From assembly GCA_011048475.1 (NCBI GenBank), contig DSDZ01000476.1, forward strand, positions 1 through 5,591: a stretch of DNA of 5,591 nt, given 5' to 3'. The notes beneath the pieces are model-generated. The model saw only the letters and a program-made list of their open reading frames with translations, searched no databases and was not told where the DNA came from. Positions 1-4,309 of this stretch are shown here, piece after piece. Position 1 is the first letter of the stretch. Every line of letters begins with the position of its first letter. Source of the DNA: Bacteroides sp. (GTDB lineage: Bacteria; Bacteroidota; Bacteroidia; Bacteroidales; GCA-2748055). A program made the translations under genes and the position numbers.

Positions 1-52
1 CAAAAAGCGGGATCACAGCAAAACCGATCAGGAACCAGCATTTTTTACACAT
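1..52 (-). CDS. Partial divergent ORF, N-terminus of a possible exported or membrane protein
   Basis: An ATG at 52 to 50 on the minus strand opens a frame that stays open to the window edge, giving 17 residues: MCKKCWFLIGFAVIPLF. The sequence shows a short lysine-bearing start followed by an unbroken hydrophobic run, as in a signal peptide or signal anchor. A TAnnTTTG box on the same strand (100 to 93) would give a leader of about 34 nt, which supports a real gene start divergent from the cyclophilin gene. The visible part is too short for a family assignment, and no lipobox is seen before the edge. The frame could be open by chance. The combination of start codon, signal-like composition and promoter box is the only support. 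Confidence 0.4.
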   Translation of the reverse strand, partial: MCKKCWFLIGFAVIPLF

Positions 53-58
53 TCATTC

Positions 59-66
59 TATCTTTG
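59..66 (+). promoter_or_regulatory. Putative -7 promoter box for the cyclophilin gene
   Basis: TATCTTTG matches the Bacteroidota sigma-ABfr -7 consensus TAnnTTTG exactly. It would place the transcription start near 73 and leave a leader of roughly 38 nt before the ATG at 111. No TTTG lies at the usual upstream distance; only a T-run at 41-46 is present, so the -33 part is weak. Confidence 0.5.
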
Positions 67-77
67 TGTCTCATTCC

Positions 78-90
78 TCCTGCTGCAGGA
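78..90. repeat. 13-bp perfect inverted repeat between divergent genes
   Basis: TCCTGC-T-GCAGGA has six-base arms around a single central base at 84. It lies between the two predicted start points (about 73 on plus, about 86 on minus). The one-base centre makes it a poor hairpin, so if it acts at all it would more likely be a protein-binding site. It could also be chance. Confidence 0.3.
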
Positions 91-92
91 AC

Positions 93-100
93 CAAAATTA
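93..100 (-). promoter_or_regulatory. Putative -7 promoter box for the leftward partial gene
   Basis: On the minus strand this reads TAATTTTG, an exact TAnnTTTG match. The predicted start is near 86, giving a leader of about 34 nt before the ATG at 52. No good -33 TTTG is seen upstream. It faces the plus-strand box at 59-66, so the two transcripts would overlap at their 5' ends. Confidence 0.45.
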
Positions 101-110
101 ATTGATTATT

Positions 111-791
111 ATGAAGAATTATATCTTTTCCGCGTTAGTTTGCCTGGGTGCCGTGCTCCCCGGTTCTCTGCTCAATGCCCAGCCTGATGATCCTTCCGGT
201 CAGACGCTGATCCGCATTGAAACCACCATGGGCGTGATGATCGTCCGTCTACGCGATGAGACAAAAGAACACCGTGACAACATGATCAAACTGATCGGGG
301 AAGGGTATTTTAACGGACAGTTGTTCCACCGGGTGATCAAGGATTTTATGATCCAGGGAGGAGATCCGGAATCGGCAAATGCCGCGAAAGGACAACGCCT
401 CGGGTCAGGCGGACCGGGTTATACCCTCCCCGCAGAGTTACACAGCCACCTGATCCACAAGAAAGGCGCCCTTGCTGCAGCCAGACAGGGCGACCAGGTG
501 AATCCTGAAAAACGGTCTTCCGGTTCCCAGTTCTATATTGTACAGGGCAGGGTGTTTTCCCCCGAAGAGCTGGAAATGCTTGTCCGCAGAAACATGCATG
601 CACCATTCACCCCGGAGGAAGCAACCGTCTACACAACCATCGGCGGTACCCCCCATCTTGATGGCGCCTATACGGTGTTCGGTGAGGTGGTGGAAGGCAT
701 GGAAGTGATTGACAGCCTGGCCTCTGTGGAGACCGATCCGTTTGACAGGCCCCTGGAGGATCTGGTATATTCCATTTCCCTCGTGAAGTAA
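111..791 (+). CDS. Exported cyclophilin-type peptidyl-prolyl cis-trans isomerase
   Basis: The protein has 226 residues from the ATG at 111. A TTG nine bases upstream is in frame, but the ATG gives a proper signal peptide start (MKN, then a hydrophobic run) with likely cleavage after LNA (21-23) and Q at +1, so the protein should act in the periplasm. The cyclophilin domain spans about 33-226. FHRVIKDFMIQGGDP (72-86) carries the catalytic arginine R74 plus F79 and Q82, equivalent to R55, F60 and Q63 of human cyclophilin A. GSQFYI lies at 138-143 and LDGAYTVFGEVVEG at 183-196. The residue before LDG is H182 where cyclophilin A has W121. About 32 extra residues (roughly 147-180) separate SQF from LDG, a form I associate with Bacteroidota homologues. 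It catalyses proline isomerisation and so helps exported proteins fold. pheS follows after 40 bp on the same strand. No clear terminator hairpin is seen, only a T-rich stretch at 793-810. Confidence 0.93.
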   Translation: MKNYIFSALVCLGAVLPGSLLNAQPDDPSGQTLIRIETTMGVMIVRLRDETKEHRDNMIKLIGEGYFNGQLFHRVIKDFMIQGGDPESANAAKGQRLGSGGPGYTLPAELHSHLIHKKGALAAARQGDQVNPEKRSSGSQFYIVQGRVFSPEELEMLVRRNMHAPFTPEEATVYTTIGGTPHLDGAYTVFGEVVEGMEVIDSLASVETDPFDRPLEDLVYSISLVK

Positions 792-831
792 GTTTTCTTT
801 TTTTATTTTTACGGACTGAATTGATTGCGAT

Positions 832-1851
832 ATGCTTCAGAATATTGATCGGATCTTTGAAGAAGCGGGCCGGTTCCGTGCTGGGTCCAGGGAAGAGATT
901 GAACAATTCAGGATCAAATACCTGGGTAAAAAAGGTGTGATCCCCGCGCTCTTCGATGAACTCAGGCAGCTTCCTGCCGGGGAAAAGAAAACCACCGGTC
1001 AGAAGATCAACGAGCTCAAACAGTTCATTTCCGGCCGGATCGATGAATTCATGGGCAGGATTGCAGCGGAATCCGAAGTGGTTTCTGCAGCCGACCTCAC
1101 CCTGCCCGGTCCACCGCTCCAGCCAGGTGCCAGGCATCCCATTTCAATCATCCGCAACCAGATCATCGAGATCTTTTCACGGATTGGTTTCACCATTTCT
1201 GAAGGACCTGAAATCGAGGATGACTGGCATGTCTTCACCGCTCTCAATTTTCCGCCGGAACATCCGGCGAAAGACATGCAGGATACCTTTTTCATCGGCA
1301 AAGATCCCGATATCCTGCTCAGAACACAAACTTCTTCGGTACAGGTACATGTGTTGGAAAACCAGCCTCCGCCCATCCGCACCATCTCTCCCGGCAGGGT
1401 CTTCAGGAACGAGGCCATTTCTGCAAGGGCGCACTGCATCTTCCACCAGGTGGAAGGGTTGTACATCGATGAAAATGTATCATTTGCCGATTTAAAGCAA
1501 ACACTGTTGTATTTTGCCCGGGAGATGTTTGGAGAGGAGATCGCAACCAGGCTTCGTCCTTCTTATTTTCCTTTCACAGAACCTTCAGCAGAAATGGATA
1601 TCAGTTGCCAGCTCTGTGGCGGAAAAGGCTGCAATGTCTGTAAATACACCGGGTGGCTCGAAATTCTGGGATGCGGCATGGTGGATCCCAATGTACTCGA
1701 ATTCACAGGCCTTGATCCTGAAAAGTACACCGGTTATGCCTTCGGGATGGGAATTGAAAGGGTGGCAATGCTCAGGTACCAGATCAGGGACCTCCGTCTC
1801 TACTTTGAAAATGATCTCCGGTTTCTGGAGCAGTTCTGTTCCGCATACTGA
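832..1851 (+). CDS. pheS: Phenylalanine--tRNA ligase alpha subunit
   Basis: This is the cytoplasmic catalytic subunit that, with PheT, charges tRNA-Phe. The 339 residues match the usual bacterial length. Residues 1-85 form the predicted helical tRNA-binding arm. The class II core starts with HP at 102-103, followed by GPEIEDDWHVF (125-135) and HPAKDMQDTFF (144-154). Motif 2 lies around FRNE (191-194), TEPSAEMD is at 249-256, and motif 3 is GMGIER (305-310). A303 in the YAFGMG stretch corresponds to the alanine of the phenylalanine pocket (A294 in E. coli). Four cysteines, C259, C262, C267 and C270, form CxxC-x4-CxxC, a likely metal knuckle. No pheT follows; the next gene is convergent, so the beta subunit must be encoded elsewhere, which is usual in this phylum. 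The 40-bp gap after the isomerase gene (792-831) holds only a T-rich run with an imperfect -7 box (TATTTTTA), so co-transcription is possible. No Shine-Dalgarno sequence precedes the ATG. Confidence 0.98.
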   Translation: MLQNIDRIFEEAGRFRAGSREEIEQFRIKYLGKKGVIPALFDELRQLPAGEKKTTGQKINELKQFISGRIDEFMGRIAAESEVVSAADLTLPGPPLQPGARHPISIIRNQIIEIFSRIGFTISEGPEIEDDWHVFTALNFPPEHPAKDMQDTFFIGKDPDILLRTQTSSVQVHVLENQPPPIRTISPGRVFRNEAISARAHCIFHQVEGLYIDENVSFADLKQTLLYFAREMFGEEIATRLRPSYFPFTEPSAEMDISCQLCGGKGCNVCKYTGWLEILGCGMVDPNVLEFTGLDPEKYTGYAFGMGIERVAMLRYQIRDLRLYFENDLRFLEQFCSAY

Positions 1852-1868
1852 TCCGCTTCTTGTGGTTT

Positions 1869-2285
1869 TTATTCTTCTATGATGATTTCGTGGCTGACCT
1901 GAAACGCTTTTTCGTAATTGGCTGTAACTCCGCAATATTTTGTGGTGGAGAGTTCGACCGCCTTTTCCACATTCTTCCGCGACAGTTCTTTTCCCTTCAG
2001 CCGGTAAATCACCTTCATCCCCGTATATTTCTTCGGGTGTTCTTCCGACAGTTCCCCTTCCACCTCCACAGTAAAAGAATCCACCGCCTCACGCATCTTC
2101 TTCAGGATGGAAGCCACATCCATGGCCGTACAGCCAGCTAGAGCAACCATCATCAGCTGTTTCGGCCTTGGGCCTGTATTTTTTCCCCCGTGTTCCGGAA
2201 GGCTGTCAATATACAATTTGTGTCCGTCCACCTGTACTTCGAATGCGAGGTCGCTCAGCCAATCTACCCTGACATTTTCTTTCAT
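1869..2285 (-). CDS. OsmC/Ohr-family protein, YhfA-like
   Basis: The protein has 138 residues, the normal length for this family of small dimeric thiol proteins. OsmC and Ohr members reduce organic hydroperoxides with a reactive cysteine pair. Both cysteines are present: C52 in ALAGCTAMDVASILKKMR (48-65), the start of the central helix, and C118 in TTKYCGV (114-120). P41 and R40, just before the helix, lie where the family has a conserved Arg/Pro segment. The helix start, EEHPKKYTGM (81-90) and the LSxxKYC region resemble E. coli YhfA more than OsmC or Ohr proper, and the substrate of YhfA-type members is not settled. The gene is divergent from a Crp/Fnr-type regulator across 61 bp and convergent with pheS across 17 bp. 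A same-strand TAnnTTTG box (2341 to 2334) would drive it with a leader of about 42 nt. No intrinsic terminator is visible after its stop. A peroxidase or redox role is inferred from the family. Confidence 0.92.
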   Translation of the reverse strand: MKENVRVDWLSDLAFEVQVDGHKLYIDSLPEHGGKNTGPRPKQLMMVALAGCTAMDVASILKKMREAVDSFTVEVEGELSEEHPKKYTGMKVIYRLKGKELSRKNVEKAVELSTTKYCGVTANYEKAFQVSHEIIIEE

Positions 2286-2320
2286 CGTTACAATTATTAA
2301 CCTGTTTGTTCAGAATTGTT

Positions 2321-2328
2321 TAATTTTG
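2321..2328 (+). promoter_or_regulatory. Putative -7 box for the Crp/Fnr-family gene
   Basis: TAATTTTG matches TAnnTTTG exactly. The start point would fall near 2334, leaving a leader of only about 12 nt to the ATG at 2347 or about 21 nt to the ATG at 2356. A TTTG at 2305-2308 is closer (12 bp) than the usual spacing, so the -33 element is doubtful. The box is also one arm of the inverted repeat 2321-2341. Confidence 0.45.
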
Positions 2329-2333
2329 CATTT

Positions 2334-2341
2334 CAAAAGTA
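2334..2341 (-). promoter_or_regulatory. Putative -7 box for the OsmC-family gene, facing the regulator's box
   Basis: The minus strand reads TACTTTTG, an exact TAnnTTTG match. The predicted start near 2327 gives a leader of about 42 nt. Together with the plus-strand box it forms an inverted repeat at 2321-2341: TA, one base, TTTTG, five bases, CAAAA, one base, TA. Two polymerases could not occupy these boxes at once. The same symmetry would also suit a dimeric regulator. No -33 TTTG is seen at normal spacing. Confidence 0.45.
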
Positions 2342-2346
2342 ATCAA

Positions 2347-2349
2347 ATG
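2347..2349 (+). promoter_or_regulatory. Start codon choice for the Crp/Fnr-family gene
   Basis: The frame is open upstream to an ATG at 2107, but that extension lies antisense to the OsmC-family gene and has no regulator-like content. The ATG at 2347 follows the divergent promoter region and gives MGEMIDQ. A second in-frame ATG at 2356 would shorten the protein by three residues and cannot be excluded. Neither start has a Shine-Dalgarno sequence. Confidence 0.7.
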
Positions 2350-3048
2350 GGTGAAATGATTGACCAGCCTTCCTGTGAATCCTGTATCAGCAGAACCCAT
2401 CCCCTGTTCCGGCACCTCAATCATGAAGAACGCAACCATATTTCACTCCACAAGATAACAGAAACCTACAAAAGAGGTTCAATCATTTACCGGGAAGGAA
2501 ACAGAATGAAGGGGTTTTTCTGTGTGCAGAAGGGGATCATCAAGGTTTTCAAAACCGGTTTCGACGGAAAGGAACAGATTATTCGTTTCGCCAAATCCGG
2601 CGATATCATCGGTTACAGGTCTGTGATCAGCAATGAACCCGCCTGTACATCCACCGAGGTTCTTGAAGACTGCATTGTCTGTCATATCCCCCCCGGGACT
2701 CTGATGACACTCATCAAAACCAACGGAGATTTCGCCTTTGAACTGATGAAGCTTACCTGCAAAGAGCTTGGTGAAGCCAATTCATACATTACGGACATTG
2801 CCCAGAAGACGGTCAGGGAGCGCCTGGCGGAAATACTGCTTCACCTGAAGGATGAGTTCGGAACGGATGAAACCGGGGTGCTGAAGATCTCCCTCACCAG
2901 GGAGGAACTGTCAAATATCGTGGGCACCGCCACAGAATCAATTATCAGGCTTCTCTCTGAATTCAAAAACGACCACCTGATTGCACTGAACGGGAGGAAA
3001 ATAAAAATCCTGGACGAGCCAGGATTGAAGCTGATTGCAAATATTTAG
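2347..3048 (+). CDS. Crp/Fnr-family transcriptional regulator with two CxxC motifs
   Basis: This is a cytoplasmic DNA-binding protein of 233 residues, a typical family length. A cyclic-nucleotide-binding-type beta barrel spans about 20-125 (KRGSIIYREGNRMKGFFCVQ at 42-61, SGDIIGYRSV at 84-93). A dimerisation helix follows (about 127-155), then a winged helix-turn-helix (about 155-224) with LTREELSNIVGTATESIIRLL at 183-203. The recognition helix keeps E197 and R201 at the positions of Fnr E209 and R213, but has I200 where Fnr has S212. The barrel lacks the GEL...RS phosphate-binding signature of Crp, so cAMP binding is unlikely. Cysteines form two CxxC pairs, C10/C13 near the N-terminus and C109/C112. 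C112 aligns by context (VCxIP) with the fourth cluster ligand of E. coli Fnr, while the third N-terminal Fnr cysteine is missing. An oxygen- or redox-sensing cluster is therefore possible but inferred. The gene is divergent from the OsmC-family gene and ends 6 bp from the opposing small membrane gene. Confidence 0.93.
   Translation: MGEMIDQPSCESCISRTHPLFRHLNHEERNHISLHKITETYKRGSIIYREGNRMKGFFCVQKGIIKVFKTGFDGKEQIIRFAKSGDIIGYRSVISNEPACTSTEVLEDCIVCHIPPGTLMTLIKTNGDFAFELMKLTCKELGEANSYITDIAQKTVRERLAEILLHLKDEFGTDETGVLKISLTREELSNIVGTATESIIRLLSEFKNDHLIALNGRKIKILDEPGLKLIANI
2998..3026 (-). terminator. Intrinsic terminator for the minus-strand unit, inside the regulator's coding sequence
   Basis: Read on the minus strand, AATCCTGG (3026-3019), loop CTCGT (3018-3014) and CCAGGATT (3013-3006) form a perfect eight-base stem. 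The stem runs directly into a U-rich tract (TTTTTATTTT, 3007-2998). It lies 28 bases past the stop codon of the small membrane gene. On the plus strand the hairpin is preceded by A's and followed by mixed sequence, so it should not terminate the regulator's own transcript. It overlaps the regulator's codons for roughly ILDEPGL. Confidence 0.8.
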
Positions 3049-3054
3049 CAACGA

Positions 3055-3225
3055 TCAATTCACATATTTATTAAGCAAAATGTGAAGCAGCAGCCCTCCC
3101 ACCACAAGGATCGCACTGATGGCCAGCTTGGCGTTGGTCTGAACCTCGGTAAAGACCACATATCCCAGAATGATCACTCCGATGAGTATGACGATAAGGC
3201 CTGCGTTTTTTAATAATTCTTTCAT
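3055..3225 (-). CDS. Small two-helix membrane protein of unknown function
   Basis: This 56-residue frame runs from the ATG at 3225 to the TGA at 3057-3055. It starts MKELLKN. A first hydrophobic segment covers about residues 9-25 (GLIVILIGVIILGYVVF), a short polar turn TEVQTNAK follows at 26-33, and a second hydrophobic segment covers about 34-51 before a polar tail ending NKYVN. This is a clean helical hairpin with charged ends, probably in the inner membrane with both ends in the cytoplasm. It resembles short hypothetical proteins I associate with Bacteroidota, but I know of no function. Support for a real gene is the signal-free two-helix pattern, a TAnnTTTG box 39 bases upstream, a strong terminator just past the stop, and the exact fit into the gap between two genes. 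It lies 55 bp after ruvB on the same strand and may also be reached by read-through from it. Confidence 0.85.
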   Translation of the reverse strand: MKELLKNAGLIVILIGVIILGYVVFTEVQTNAKLAISAILVVGGLLLHILLNKYVN

Positions 3226-3263
3226 CCGTTCTTTTATTTCAGGGTGTCCGTTTCCGTATCACA

Positions 3264-3271
3264 CAAATATA
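3264..3271 (-). promoter_or_regulatory. Putative -7 box for the small membrane gene
   Basis: The minus strand reads TATATTTG, an exact TAnnTTTG match starting nine bases after the ruvB stop. The predicted start near 3257 gives a leader of about 31 nt. The best -33 candidate is TTTA at 3293-3290 with an 18-bp spacer, one base from TTTG and inside the last ruvB codons. The surrounding 50 bp are markedly A/T-rich. Confidence 0.5.
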
Positions 3272-3280
3272 TACAAAATA

Positions 3281-4300
3281 TCAAAACAATAAATTCTGGT
3301 CATTTCTATATTTCCCCAGGTGCTCATACGCGATCCGGGTCACTTCCCTCCCCCTGGGTGTTCTTTTGATATATCCCTCTTTGATCAGAAACGGCTCATA
3401 CACCTCCTCAATGGTGCCGGCCTCTTCGCCCACCGCAGTGGCAATGGTGTTCAGACCGACAGGTCCGCCCTGAAATTTTTCGATGATGGTGGTCAGGATC
3501 TTGTTGTCCATCTCGTCCAGTCCGGAACGGTCTATATTCAGGGACTCCAGACCATATCCGGTGATTTTCATATCGATGTTCCCGTCCCCTTTGACCTGTG
3601 CAAAATCCCTGATCCTTCTCAAAAGTGCGTTGGCGATCCTGGGGGTACCCCTGCTCCTTGATGCAATCTCTTCTGCAGCATTGTCGTCGATACCCACTCT
3701 CAGAATCTTTGCCGACCGTTTTACAATCCCTGTCAGGATGTCCGCATCATAATACTCCAGCAGGGAGGTGATCCCGAACCTTGCCCTGAGTGGACCCGTC
3801 AGCAAACCCGACCGGGTGGTTGCGCCGATGAGTGTAAAAGGTTGCAGGGATAGCTGCACCGATCGTGCAGAGGGCCCCTTATCAATCATGATATCAATGG
3901 TGTAGTCCTCCATGGCTGAATAGAGGTATTCTTCCACAACCGGTGAAAGCCTGTGGATCTCATCGATAAACAGAACATCCCCCTCCTCCAGTCCCGTCAG
4001 CAATCCCGCCAGGTCTCCGGGCTTATCCAGCACCGGTCCCGATGAGATCTTGATCCCCACATCCATCTCATTTGCTATGATGTAGGCCAGTGTGGTCTTT
4101 CCCAGTCCAGGCGGTCCGTGCAACAATACATGATCAAGCGCCTCATCCCTCAGTTTTGCTGCTTCCACAAAAACCTTCAGGTTCGCCACGATTTTTTTCT
4201 GTCCCTCGAAATCCTGAAACCTCTGTGGCCGGAGTTTGGCATCCATCTCCAGATCACGATCCGATAACTGCTTTTCCCTGAACTCAAAATCTTCGATCAT
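3281..4300 (-). CDS. ruvB: Holliday junction branch migration DNA helicase RuvB
   Basis: RuvB is the hexameric AAA+ motor that, loaded by RuvA, drives branch migration of Holliday junctions in recombinational repair. The 339 residues match the family. Walker A is GPPGLGKT (62-69), Walker B is LFIDEIHR (110-117), sensor 1 is GATTR (159-163), the arginine-finger segment is LRARFG (171-176), and sensor 2 is GTPR (218-221). The C-terminal winged helix (about 262-335) contains GGPVGLNTIA (278-287) and a basic wing KRTPRGREVT (312-321). All key residues are intact. The ATG lies 9 bp after the stop of the MORN-repeat gene, so co-transcription is very likely. AGGAG (4307 to 4303) sits only two bases before the ATG, an unusual tight Shine-Dalgarno-like sequence. 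ruvA and ruvC are not in the window. The gene ends 55 bp before the small membrane gene. Confidence 0.98.
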   Translation of the reverse strand: MIEDFEFREKQLSDRDLEMDAKLRPQRFQDFEGQKKIVANLKVFVEAAKLRDEALDHVLLHGPPGLGKTTLAYIIANEMDVGIKISSGPVLDKPGDLAGLLTGLEEGDVLFIDEIHRLSPVVEEYLYSAMEDYTIDIMIDKGPSARSVQLSLQPFTLIGATTRSGLLTGPLRARFGITSLLEYYDADILTGIVKRSAKILRVGIDDNAAEEIASRSRGTPRIANALLRRIRDFAQVKGDGNIDMKITGYGLESLNIDRSGLDEMDNKILTTIIEKFQGGPVGLNTIATAVGEEAGTIEEVYEPFLIKEGYIKRTPRGREVTRIAYEHLGKYRNDQNLLF

Positions 4301-4309
4301 AGCTCCTGT

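Noticed and set aside
45..74. A nine-codon minus-strand frame behind a GGAGG sequence, overlapping the start of the leftward partial gene
   Set aside because: It could be a leader peptide, but Shine-Dalgarno use is rare in this phylum and nine codons can arise by chance.
792..831. T-rich stretch after the cyclophilin gene as an intrinsic terminator or a pheS promoter
   Set aside because: No stable hairpin precedes the T-run, and the best -7 candidate (TATTTTTA) misses the final G.
607..1137. A 176-codon open frame on the minus strand
   Set aside because: It overlaps the cyclophilin and pheS genes on the opposite strand, and its translation has no recognisable domain.
1816..1830. Possible hairpin CTCC...GGAG at the end of pheS as a terminator for the opposing OsmC-family gene
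   Set aside because: The stem has only four pairs and no adjacent U-tract on the relevant strand.
2287..2301. GTTA-n7-TAAC imperfect palindrome just upstream of the OsmC-family start
   Set aside because: Four-base arms in A/T-rich DNA are expected by chance, and it does not match a known Crp or Fnr site.
2290..2319. ACAATT and AATTGT as inverted arms 18 bp apart
   Set aside because: Six-base A/T-rich arms with a long spacer are weak evidence, and they overlap no other signal convincingly.
2107..2346. An 80-codon in-frame upstream extension of the Crp/Fnr-family gene
   Set aside because: It is antisense to the OsmC-family coding sequence, crosses the promoter region and has no family-like content; the ATG at 2347 fits the domain start.
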